Source of the DNA: Brienomyrus brachyistius
Lineage: Eukaryota; Chordata; Actinopteri; Osteoglossiformes; Mormyridae
DNA length: 64,000 nt
Assembly (NCBI RefSeq): GCF_023856365.1
Contig: NC_064548.1
Location: forward strand, 12,449,642-12,513,641
Direction: 5' to 3'
Under the pieces are notes generated by a model. That model was not told the DNA's origin. It did no database searches and worked only from the letters and a program-made list of their open reading frames with translations. Positions 1 through 10,240 of this stretch are shown here, one piece after another. Both the position numbers and the translations under genes were made by a program. Each line of letters opens with the position of its first letter. Within the stretch, counting starts at the first letter, position 1.

Positions 1-57
1 GGAAAACCCAGTTCTCAGTCATTGCCAAACTTTACCTTGGCCCATTCCCATTTCAGG

Positions 58-281
58 GTTTGGCATCTGTGCCCGTCATCGGAAGGTCACCGGTTTGAAT
101 CCCAGTCCTGACAGATTGATGCTGCTGTTGGGCCCCTGAGCAAAAGCCCTTAAGCTACGATTCCACACGGACTCTCCATGTGCTGCGGCCCCCCCACTTC
201 ATTGCTATGCGTGTACGTCTCACAGGGACGCCGCAATGTACCTGTCCCCATGTAATTGTACAAATGATAAATAAAGCACGA
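58..281 (+). mobile_element. tRNA-derived SINE, old copy
   Basis: This is a degraded SINE in forward orientation. An RNA polymerase III B-box-like word, GGTTTGAATCC, lies at about 92-102. It is followed at 130-154 by the GGGCCCCTGAGCAAAAGCCC core, a close relative of the 'TTGAGCAAGGCCCTTAA' word of many fish SINEs. The copy fades into an A-rich CAAATGATAAATAAAGC tail at 261-277. The A box is no longer clear, so the copy is probably not transcribed. The segment TGTGCCCGTCATCGGAAGGT just before the B box has a close partner, on the other strand, in the copy at 46070-46170, so both belong to one family. The exact family name is not determinable by eye. Confidence 0.75.
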
Positions 282-290
282 TTCCTTCTC

Positions 291-3200
291 TCCCCATGCA
301 GTGCAGTTGCACACACAATGCGAGGCATAATCAGTTTTTAATAAATGTTTAAAATGGCTCATGCAGTCGTTCCCAGTGTCCTCATAAGCTTGTATGTAAT
401 TGCCATCGAGACAGTGGTTATTATGTATACAGTATTCATGTAGCCTGTGGTCAAACGGACAAACGCCGCTGCTGCCACTGTCTTCTGCTGTCCTACCGAT
501 CCGGAGTCTCAGCGCCGCAACACAACTGATGGCCCCCGGTGTTTTAAATAGCTCACGCCCCCCTGAATGGTAATTACATTAGGATGAAGGTGAAGCCAGC
601 GAAATAGTGAAATTGGGTTTCTCTATTAAGTATGATTCACCATCGCAGACCTTCTCCCCTGCCCCCCGCCTCCTTCTCCGTCCATAAAGAAGGGAGATCA
701 ACACCCCCCCCCCATACACACACAAACACACTGCTACTTACCTCCTGCTGCTGAGGAGGAACTCTGTCATTAGTGCTGAGGCTCGCCCCCCTCCACTGCC
801 CCCCCCCACCCCTAGTGCCCCCCCCCCCCCCCCACTGCCCTTAGTGCCTTCAGAGTCACTTCAAACACACAGAGCGGCGACCAATTTACCACTGTCCACT
901 GTCCACATAGCAGCCGTCCAGCACTTCTGAGGAATTATGGACTGTGGAGTTGTGGTGGTGACTCACTGGGGACAGGACTTCCCTTCATTAGCCCGTCAGG
1001 GGATATTGGTTTGGACTTGGAGGGGGGTAGCTGGCTGGGGTACAGGGGGGATTGGAAGCTAAACAATGAACAGTGAGGGCTGGGCACAGTCCTCCAGACC
1101 ACTTCATCCCACAACCATGACTTATAGATATCCTTGTTCTTTGTAGATTCAGTGCAGATTAATGCATTTGAAAAGCTATTAGTTTTGAAATTATACCGCT
1201 ATTGCATAAATCCTGTTTGCAAAATGCTTTATTCATTGAAAGTGAGTTCACACTATATTTCTGTTGAATTTTGGATTGTGTTCAGCCAGATTGCCACGCA
1301 TTAAAAATAATGGACATCAAATGCACATACATCCCCAGTCTCAGGTGACGAGTTATTCAGGGGCTGGTCGATAAAACATCCCAGTCTGGGCGCACTGTGC
1401 CACCCCATCCTCCGGCTTGCACACTGTGGCTCTCTGTCCCACCGATGTCGCTTTCCGTTCGGAGCAAATGCCCGGTGTGTTTCGGCTCGGCATTAGAGAA
1501 GGCACTGGCAGGTCCTGAAGTTCTGCCAGCTTCTCGCAGATCTGCCTCCCTTCCTTCCAAGACCTCGTGCGTCGAAAAGGGAATTTCATGCAGCCTTCCA
1601 GACCTGCGTGCCTCAGGAGCTGAGATGGTAAACATCCCATGGAGACGTCTGGAAACTCTTCCAAATTAACGCTGAGCTGTTCCAAGACAATTTTCTTTTG
1701 ATGGTCTGGATGCAGGCAGTATCAGCCCTTGATGAGAAACTAAATTCACCTTCCAGGCCCTAATTAACAAATACATTATATTTTAATGACACATGCATAC
1801 ATTTTCAGATATATATTTACTTTGCTTATACACTGTACCTAAATGCATGCGTGACCTCTTATCAATGTTATACTACACTGTATATAAACAGTACATACCA
1901 GATCTAATTTTCATCATTAAATTGCGTGAAAATCTTTGCCTCGAATCCAGGTGCATGCCTAAAGATCTTATTTAATCCACAAGCAAAGAAAAGTTAAACA
2001 ATCTAGCATTCCAGTCTAGATTAAATCTTTTATTTCATTTGCTTGAGGGAAGAAGAAAGATTAAATATACAAGTGAAGCTCTTTAAAATATATTTCAAGT
2101 ATAAACATTTCTGACTGCTTCTTTAAAAGAAAAACACATGACAGTTTATTGCTTTTAAATGACCGCCTCACATTTTGAGTTGCGCTGTGATGATGAACAC
2201 CAGCCCCTCCCTATCTGACCGGACGTTGACGGTCATTGTTCCTGACTTCGACTGAAATTTCTTGCCCAGCATCCCATGCTGACTGGGCCAGCTTGCTGTC
2301 AGATGAAATCAGTGTCCCTCTCTTGGCGGAGGCAGATGGACGGCGCTTTGATGATTAGGGGGTGCAGTAATATACTGTGTGTTTTTTTGGCCCCCTGTTA
2401 TTCCACTGTACTGTTAGGGAACCTAGAGCCATCGCAGATGATCGCCTCTGTGCAGCTCCGACGGCTCCGTCTTCCTCCAGTTCCGCTTTCAAACGTGGAC
2501 ATTCTGTAATCAGTTTCAAAATTGATATAAAAAAACTCACTGCTGGAGACTTAGCGCCCCTTCTGAAAAATACTAATATTAGAAAAATCTAACTACATTT
2601 ATAACAAATAATCATGCGAAAAATGTGAAAATGCCCAAAAGCTCACATTTTGCAGTAGATTGTTACCTGAAGTGGCAACTCTACATAAAGTGAACTTCGT
2701 ACCGTAACGGCTAGGTAATTGCACCCCCCCCCCAACTTTGAACTGTGCCCCCACCCGTATTGATCATCCACCAGACACTTCATTAGTACCGGGGAAGTAC
2801 TTTGATGTTGACACGGACTGCTTGGCTGCCCAGCGACGGGAACAGGCGATGGAGATGGTGTTAGCTGGTCCGGCTAACGCCAGAGAGCGCAGACTGTGTC
2901 CAGGAGCTCAGCCACTTCTGCTTTACTGAGCGATAAATTTGGCGTATTGGTGAGCGACTCTACACTGGGGCTGGGACAAGAAGTGCCACAGAAATAGCAT
3001 GTGGTTTCCCGGTCCTGAAGGCAAGCGCCTCTATGCTGCCAGATCTCTGGATTAATGGCTACATTAATTGGGAAAATAAGTGTCACGGGACTGGAGGTGT
3101 TTGCAGGTAGAGTTAATGAGGGGATTAGTTGGGTTAAGGGCTAATATGAATTACTGATAACATTTCCACACACTGTCAGCCCGCGCCTTAATATCTTTTA

Positions 3201-4045
3201 AACAAGGTGGGATTGATAGGTTTACATGAGTGACATATTGGGGTCGTGCTACCAAACCGCTGGAACCAATGTTGAGAACCCATATCGGTCTTTCAAATAG
3301 AAAACATGGCTTATGTCAAATGCTATTAGGAAATGAGAAACCCAGAGTTGGCTCCTTGTTGACTGTGTGATTTCTGAAAGGGCCAAACATTTGTCCTGGG
3401 CTTGGCAAACCAGCTGCGGTTAATTATTATTTCCGCCCATGTCGGTGCAGGAAATCTCGGCATCCCTAACCCCCCCCTTCCAGTCGCCCACCCTCGATTA
3501 TTCACCGAGCGACATCGCCTGCCGACTTTGGGTCCCCCAAACGTCTCTCTGCGGGATAATGTGAACGACTGAAACACATCGCTAATGAAAGGAACACACA
3601 GGAAGCATGTTACCATTCTGTCATTCTCACCTACAGAGCTCTGGCCCGGCTCCAGACCAGAGGAAGGGTTGAGGTCCCACCCCCCTCTCTTTCTGGAGAG
3701 TTCCACAGAGGCCTGGGAGATTTCCTCTGCATTCATTCCGCAGGAATTCAGCTCCCATTTCCTGCAAAAATAAAAATGAAGAAGGGTTTCCAGCACTCAT
3801 CACATATGGGGGCCGAGCTCGTATTTACCCTGCCCCAAAACTGGGCCCAATTCATATGGAACAAGTATGCCCTGTGCAAAGCCTCCTATCACTAACCCTG
3901 ACACTTCATTATTCAGCGAGCAGAAAGTCCCTGTACAGCACAGCAGAAATGTGGCGTCTACCTTTGTTTGTCAGACGCGAGTAAGTATGGCCCACGTCAA
4001 GTCAGCCCTTGATTAATTTGTGAAAATATTATATATTACAGGTTT
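291..4045. other. Unique non-coding stretch with poly(C) tracts
   Basis: No gene is recognised here. C runs of ten or more lie at 704-713 and 2724-2733, with a longer one listed separately at 818-833. Open frames of 110 codons (1353-1685, minus) and 156 codons (3326-3796, minus) have no recognisable domain, and frames of this size are expected by chance. The A+T-rich part at 1740-2160 has no repeat I can name. Confidence 0.6.
818..833 (+). repeat. Poly(C) tract, 16 C
   Basis: An uninterrupted run of 16 C lies in a wider C-rich stretch (roughly 781-840) that has several shorter C runs. Confidence 0.9.
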
Positions 4046-4290
4046 CGATAGCTCTGTGGTTTGGTGGGTCATGTTTTTGCATCTTATTTCCAAGGTTGTG
4101 GGTTTGGTTCCGGCCAGAGTCCATGTATGAAGCTGTGTTCCTCCCAAATCGTCTGGGTTTCCTCTGGATATTTGACCTGCAATCCTAAGACGTGCCATTC
4201 AGGTGAATATGTTGGGCATGAATTTTCTTGACTGGGCGAGTGCACTGTGAATGACTGACGCCCTGTCTGGACTCTGTCATACACCCTCAG
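4046..4290 (+). mobile_element. Degraded tRNA-derived SINE
   Basis: This copy begins with tRNA-like sequence (GATAGCTCTGTGGTTTGGTG at about 4047) and has a B-box-like GGGTTTGGTTCCGGCC near 4100-4115. The body then follows the widespread fish SINE pattern, with 'GGGTTTCCTCTGG' near 4146 and a short decayed stretch around 4190-4240. Many substitutions mark it as old. It abuts the dispersed repeat at 4291-4450, so the two may have travelled as one composite, or one may have inserted beside the other. Confidence 0.6.
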
Positions 4291-4450
4291 AGTCAGATTC
4301 AGAATCAGAATCAGTTCTACTATTGCCAGGTATGTAAACGTCTATTAGGAATTTGGCACTGTATGCTGGTGCCGTTACAAGAGTTAAAAAAATAAAAATA
4401 ACACCAAACAAACATTCTATAAACTTCACACCACAAATATAGATGCTGAA
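4291..4450 (+). repeat. Dispersed 'AGAATCAG...TTGCCAGGTATG' repeat, copy 1
   Basis: This begins with tandem AGAATCAG words, then 'CTATTGCCAGGTATGTAAAC' and 'GGAATTTGGCACTGTATG'. It matches, from memory of fish genomes, a very common dispersed element that normally reads 'AGAATCAGCTTTATTGGCC'. It resembles the copies at 9991-10240 and 47136-47345 in its start, its orientation and its A-rich distal part. Whether it is a SINE or a LINE tail cannot be settled from these copies. Confidence 0.6.
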
Positions 4451-4573
4451 ACCATTTCAACATGGCATCGGTGTGGGAGAAATACTGGCAGTTTTAGAGT
4501 CTTTTATGCTCAATCTAAACAGATTCCCCACAGTGACAATTACCACTGAAGCCAGGCCCACAATACTATATAC

Positions 4574-4693
4574 CAGTGTTTCCCTCTGGTCCTCGGGGGG
4601 AGCAAAAATGTGGACTGTCTGGCAGGGAGCTCGGAGGGTGCAAAAACCTGGGCTGACTGTGGGTCCCCGAGGGATGGATTGGGAAACAATGCT
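4574..4693. mobile_element. Small fold-back element, copy 1
   Basis: The left end (AGTGTTTCCC, then GGTCCTCGGGG) is the imperfect inverse of the right end (GGGTCCCCGAGG, then GGGAAACAATGC). The interior holds AGCAAAAATGTGGACTGTCT, which recurs almost exactly at about 5440-5459 in the second copy. Inverted ends, small size and no coding capacity fit a non-autonomous DNA transposon. The superfamily is not assigned because no clear target-site duplication can be seen. Confidence 0.6.
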
Positions 4694-4778
4694 ATGTATA
4701 GTAGACAATAGACCAGAAAGGACTCCATCTCATCAGAACCTTGTACTGTTTAGAGGTGTTTTGTTCTGTGAGGCTGAT

Positions 4779-4900
4779 ATCCATCCACCAGTCTTCCATC
4801 TGCTTTCCCAGTACAAGTTCATGAGGGGGCCTGAAGCCCACCCCAGGCAGTATGGGACACAAGGTAGGGGACACCCTGGACAGATGCCAGTCAAAGGCAG
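4779..4900 (-). mobile_element. SINE 3' fragment, reverse orientation
   Basis: Read on the minus strand this ends in the ATGGATGG-type tail (seen here as ATCCATCCACC at about 4779). On the plus strand it carries 'CAGTATGGGACACAAGG' and 'GGACACCCTGGACAGATGCC', the typical downstream half of a common fish SINE. No promoter half is present, so it is 5'-truncated. It is related to the fragments at 20528-20619 and 41391-41480 through the shared 'CCT..TTG.GCCC..AG' and 'GGAT.GG' words. Confidence 0.7.
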
Positions 4901-5375
4901 GGGGGTAGCTATGAACTCTGCTAGAAGTACAGTCCTCACATGGTGGATAGAATTTGCCGAGCAGGGGGGGCCAGAGAAGAGATTTCAGGCTGGGCCCCTT
5001 GAATATGCCAAGATATCCATGCCCCTCCAACAGCCCTGGTCACGGGGCATAGACGGGGCATCAATCCTGTGAAGTCATGTAGCTGAAACGTGCATCCTTG
5101 GATTAAAGCAGGAAATAAGAGAACCTTGAGGAACTTATGAGGTCCCCTGCATGGGAAGTCTGCAGCTGCAATGCTGTCCTAGGCTACTGATAGCGCTGAT
5201 GCTATTAAGTCCTACGTGCAGAATATTTCATCACAGATTCACCACAAATTCATTCCACCGAAAAATGGAATGATGTGTTCGTACCCAATTATGGCATCTT
5301 AATTTATAGACACGCAAAGAATGACCATTGACACCATCTGCTACTCAAGCAACTTATGAGTTCACCATCTCACAA

Positions 5376-5508
5376 GTGCAAAAACGGACAGACAGTCCAT
5401 GTTTTTGCTTTTCTCCCAATCAGTAGCTGGAAGGGAGCAAAAATGTGGACTGTCTGGCAGGAAACTTGGGGAGAGCAAAAACAAAGGATCGGATTGGGAC
5501 ACACTGCA
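5376..5508. mobile_element. Small fold-back element, copy 2
   Basis: This shares AGCAAAAATGTGGACTGTCT with the element at 4574-4693 and ends in GGATTGGGACACACTGCA, the counterpart of that copy's right end. The inverse word (CAGACAGTCCATGTTTTTGC) lies at 5390-5409, giving internal inverted repeats. Its left end is less complete. It lies only 10 bp before the palindromic element at 5519-5628, so it forms the middle of a repeat cluster. Confidence 0.6.
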
Positions 5509-5518
5509 TTAAGTGACT

Positions 5519-5628
5519 GGGGTGAGTTTCCCAAAGCCTTCTTAACGCTACTTTGTTTGTAAGTGCTATGTTATAAGACAGAACTTACGAATGACGTAGC
5601 TTTAAGAAGGCTTTGGGAAACTCACCCC
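5519..5628. mobile_element. Palindromic MITE, about 110 bp
   Basis: This is a near-perfect inverted repeat. Arms of 43 nt (5521-5563 and 5584-5626) differ at about five positions and flank a loop of about 20 nt. The arms start GGTGAGTTTCCCAAAGCC and end with its complement; the pairing extends outward by two more G:C pairs. A CTGG word at 5517-5520 recurs at 5628-5631 and may be a target duplication, but this is weak. It has no coding capacity, so it must depend on a transposase supplied elsewhere. 'GTTTCCCAAAGC' termini are known in fold-back elements of several fishes. Confidence 0.8.
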
Positions 5629-8128
5629 TGGATATTCGGTCCTGTGGTGAGGTGATTGCGATCCAGCACATCTGTCATCTGCCTGCTCTGGCTTCACCGG
5701 TCTCAGCTGACCATGTTTTGGCCGCATTTTACAATGTTAAACAAAGGGCATACAGCTGCCAGCAGGGACCCACGGCAGCCCCAGATTAACGGCTCACCGT
5801 GATATATTTAGATTCACAGATTTCTGCTTGTTCTGCACGAGGCATGGTAAGATTGGATTTCAGAGCAGCTAAACGAAAAGAAAATTCATGCAGTTCATCT
5901 AAAATTAAGAGGCTATATTTTATACTACTTGTAGGGGCATTGCGTAGTAAATAGAAATCTGAGAGTATTTTGATTCAGAGCAGGTAAGCTTCATTTAACA
6001 AATACATGGAATGGCTGTGGTGCCGCTGAGGAGATGTTTGGCAACTGTACTTCTAGCCATAAAACTAAATGCCAGTAACTTTGTAGAGAATGGAAGAAAA
6101 TCTTATTAGCTTGTATTGTGTTACGGTTCATTTATATATATTCTAATATTGAATTGTATGTGTGTTTTTTTTAGCAAATAGGCACTTACTACCCAGACAA
6201 CTAGTCTTAAACATTTTCTCTGACTGCCTAAGACATTTGCACAGCACAGTACAACTTTCACAGGGACAACCAAACAAGGGACAACTTTTTGTAATGTTTT
6301 TTGTACCTTTCGCTCATGAAAGTGTTTCAAATACAGAGAATGGGAAAGCAGCTGCAATGATCACCCTCAGTGGCGTGGCCTTAAATGTATTTGTTAATGG
6401 TAATCCTAGTTACTTCACTGGATTATTAAGCAAATGTCAGTGCTGACCTGAAGGGGGTGCTAGAGATCAAGTGATTCCCCATTCAGGTGACAAAACCTGA
6501 AGTGAAGAGAGTGATGCTGCAACCTGTATTTGACTACATCACTGGGGTATATGAGTCCGAAATATTACCAACCCTCGTAAACCTGTCCTGTATGTAACGA
6601 ACCAATGTTGTTCAAATGTATTAGATATTTTGTTGGATAGTAGCCTTTCGTACCAGAATAAAATATTTAAGATAATTAAAAGAAGGAAAATATATGATTA
6701 AAACTAAAGGAACTTACATTATAAAAATTGAAAATAAAATATTCAAAAAACATGAATTCTTAAGCACCTGCTCTGAAAAATACTGCTGGTGTGAGTTTCT
6801 GGGCCCAAATGACATCAAACAAAGATGCTATTATATCATATATGAATTCGGCTTATTGCCTGATCTCCCATCGTGTCAAAGAGCAGAAATTCACATGTAT
6901 AATGCAACAAGACTATATCAATTATTACAGCCGAATCTCCACAATGCAGCTAGGGAAGGATAAAAAAATCAACAGAGAGTAAAGGCAATGCAAAGATTCT
7001 TTAAGGCTGAAAGCCAGAGCTGGGTGTGTTTCTTCCTTTGCTGTTAACAGAACTTATTAACGGATAAACCAGTCAGCCAGCCTCCAATTCTGAACTTAGT
7101 TCACACGACTGCCTTCACACGATCATCTGTCAGCCCTGTCTGCTCCGTGAGGACGATAGCATTTCGGATTTATACTGTCATTTCAGTGCCTTTCCAATGT
7201 CTTATATCTCCCTGTAATTGGTTTTCTCAAACCTCATATGCAAAGACAGGGAAATTCGGCGCTGGTGGTTTGATGGAGCGGCCAGCAGACTGGATGAAGC
7301 CCATGGAAGGCCAAGAGAAGCAATTCTCCCCACGTCGAGGTCACATACCACACAACAGCAACACATGCAAGAGCTCCGTAAATGCGGCGCAGAATAGCAT
7401 TAGACCCGCAAGCCCTCCTTCCCCCTGAACTGTATACCAGTGAGCTGACGGATTCATGAATACAGTGGTAAACAAACCCACAGACATATCTCATCAACAG
7501 TCAGCATTCCAAGTCCTGAATCATCTAACCAAAAATAGTGCAAAAATATTGTATGTTAATGTTACATCCATTAAGCTTTAATATTTCATACAACGAGGCT
7601 GTGCTGAATCCCAGGTGAGTTCAGCATTTAGGATGCAGATCGTGCATGAACCGCAGTTATAACGTGGTCCAGCGTTACCTTAGTTTCATTTCTCCTTTTA
7701 TTAATACCCTATATATCAATGCTCTTCCTACAACGTCCCTGTGCGATGATAGGAGGCGGCAATTCTGTACACATCTAGTTAATGACCTCGAAAAGTGCAG
7801 CCGCAGTCTGAGCATTACATCGCTGCGACCAATCAAACACACTTTAACTAACAGCCATACACCGAAGCACTAACCAGCGGTCAATACAGGTGTTGGATCT
7901 GATATTCTGTGTTGGGGAGAACAATACATGGAAAAGTCATGTGACCCACATAGATTCCACATGGGGCCCCAAGCAGCACCATGCAGCTCGGCTCTAATTG
8001 CATTTCACACCTTTGCAGACCATTGTGTGCAAGTGTTTTGCTCTACAACCCATCCCATCCCAGCACTGCACTTAAATTCACTATTCAGCTACATTCTGAA
8101 CATCACGAGGAACCTGTGAATAGATCAG
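5629..8128. other. Unique non-coding stretch
   Basis: No gene or clear repeat is seen. The sequence is A+T-rich around 5850-6970 and mixed afterwards. Open frames here are under 100 codons and their translations are of low complexity or unremarkable. Confidence 0.6.
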
Positions 8129-8258
8129 GTCCAGAAAGTACAAATCCAGACCAAAATTTTATTTCAACCAACCAGTTGAGTATAAAGAGTCACAGTGACA
8201 GAGTACTCAACTGGTTGGTTGAAACTAAATCTTGATCTGGATTTTTACTTTCTGAACC
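8129..8258. mobile_element. Palindromic MITE, about 130 bp
   Basis: The left arm (GGTCCAGAAAGTACAAATCC, continuing through TTTCAACCAACCAGTTGAGTA) is mirrored by the right arm (TACTCAACTGGTTGGTTGAA, continuing to CTTTCTGAACC). Each arm is about 55 nt, and the spacer of about 20 nt is itself partly symmetric (GTCACAGTGAC). Only a few mismatches separate the arms, so this copy is comparatively young. There is no open frame beyond chance. Fish genomes carry families with this 'CAACCAACCAGTTGAGTA' core. I see no convincing target-site duplication. Confidence 0.8.
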
Positions 8259-9990
8259 AAGACTATCCACTATTGCAAGAAAGGCGTAGTTTTGAGCGGC
8301 CTGATTCGCCCGTGAGTTTGTGGCTTGATCTGAGGTGTCTCTGTTACCATAGACATGATGTATTATCTCGTGTCTTTTACCCATCAAAAGGAAACTGGTG
8401 CAGAGAAACTGTACCGTGTCTGAAAGAAAGCTGCCTTTTCAGGGTCAGGGTTCGGAATGTCTGCCTGGTAGAGACAGACAGCAGGCCAATAGGCTGAAGA
8501 ACACGAGGAGAAGGAAGAACAGTGGATGTGAGACTGATCTCGCTTAATGGTCTGGTTGGCAGCATACAGACAACAGACGAGATTCACTAAGAAGTATCGT
8601 TTTGGCTATAGAGGCTGATGCTATGATTTTCAAAACTGGGAATCGAGGGAGCTCGTCTGCTATGAGCAGAAGATGATCCCTCGAGGAACGCTGATTAGCG
8701 AAATCAATATTAATGCACATCCACAGACCTCATGGCCAACTGAGCATGTGCAGAGGCTGTCGATGATTGATGGCAGTCTGACAAGATTGACGTGTAAAAT
8801 AGGGAGTGTTCGGCATCCCGGAGCAGCTCTTCAAAACCTCCTCGGGATATTTAACAAAGCGAACGTACACTCGTGTGAGAAGGAGACATCTGGAGCCTGC
8901 CTTACCTTGACCGAAGCTTTCCAGAACTTTCCAACTGAGCTGTTTTGTGTACACATTCTGTTCTAGTTAAATTGGATTGATTGGGCTCTGCAGACCTGAG
9001 GTCTTCTTTTGTCTTGCTGTGCCATTATTTGTGCTTTTTATGGTCTTGTTGTTCATACAGACTCACCTATAAAAATCCACCCGTGAGGATATTCATAGCC
9101 ATCACATTTTTTGAAACTCACTGCATTGTTGTTGACTGTCCATGTATTTTTCACTGAAAGCCTTTTACCGCTTCCTGACTCGATTCTCCTCAGTACCACC
9201 AACAGGGCTCTTTTCACCTCTATACACAGGAAGAAGTTCATTTACTTATTAGCATTTGGCTACAGGCGTGTTTCGCGAGAGGACTGACCCGTCGCCACGT
9301 TCCAGGGCTTCGTGCCGGAGGCACGGCATGGCCAACGCCACCAGGCTGATGCAATCAACCCCCGAGCGGTCGGGACGGCGGAGCGGATCGTGGCAGGCAC
9401 GGGCTGCGTCTAATGTTGCGTGGAGATGAAGGCGGCGGTGCCGATAGCTCCCCCGCTTCTGGGTCGACGCCACGGCCGTCTGCTTGGCGTTCGGCACGGC
9501 TGGTGTTTATGACACTTTTCCGGGAATGCATTTCTCATTTCTGTTCTCATTTTAGAGCTTTAACATACGAGGGCTCTGATTGTGTGCATTGTTTATGATT
9601 TCATACAAATAAGAGAGGGAAAAAATCAACAAAACAAATGACTGTGGTTAGAGTGCTTTTTACACAAAATAGACGAGCTGGGGTGTTTACGCGCCATGTT
9701 TGCGTGCGGCGTATGTTTGGCCCCCAGTCAACGAAGCACCATATAAATCCACTGGAGAGGTGGGGGGGTGTTGAGTAAGTTGGCTCTGGTTATCAAGACC
9801 AGGACTATGTTACCCCACAGGGCATCAATCTCAGCTCCCCAGGACATCCTGCTGTAACAGGGAGCCGCTCGTTAACGCAGCACAAACCGGCCATAACGGC
9901 TCCTCGCAAAGGGGCAGCACACCATTAACACCTCTCCCGCCTGCGGCCCCCTCCCGTGTGTTTACATCTGTGTCGATATTCATTATACTG
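8259..9990. other. Unique non-coding stretch
   Basis: No gene is recognised. A short imperfect hairpin lies at 8643-8684. A CpG-rich block at about 9260-9510 (many CG dinucleotides, long for this area) has no recognised exon and no promoter motif set that I could identify. A run of seven G lies near 9764. Confidence 0.5.
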
Positions 9991-10240
9991 ATTCGAAGAT
10001 TCAAGAACTCAAGCATTATTGTCATTTGCACAAGTACAATTAAGTATTTCCTTCTGTACTTCCCTGCAGACTTAAACAACACATAATGATGAAGAACAAT
10101 GAATAGCAACAACAGGATCGAGAGCAATAACATACAATACACATCCAATATATAATTTACAAGCAATATACAATATACATGCAGTATGTACAATACACAT
10201 ACAATACATACAATATATAAGCAATATGCAATAACATACT
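9991..10240 (+). repeat. Dispersed 'TTATTGTCATTTGCACAAG' repeat, copy 2
   Basis: This opens with GATTCAAGAACTC, then ATTATTGTCATTTGCACAAG and TACAATTAAGTATTTCCTTC, the start of a very common fish dispersed repeat. From about 10127 it becomes an irregular tail of ACAATATACAT-like units. The minus-strand open frame over this tail (9831-10250) is repetitive and rich in Y, C, I and V for that reason, and is not a membrane protein. Confidence 0.65.

Noticed and set aside
3326..3796. 156-codon minus-strand frame
   Set aside because: No domain, irregular composition and no repeat or splice support; treated as a chance frame.
4443..5072. Longest open frame in the window (209 codons, plus strand)
   Set aside because: It runs through the end of a dispersed repeat, a fold-back element and a reversed SINE 3' end; no domain or conserved protein is visible.
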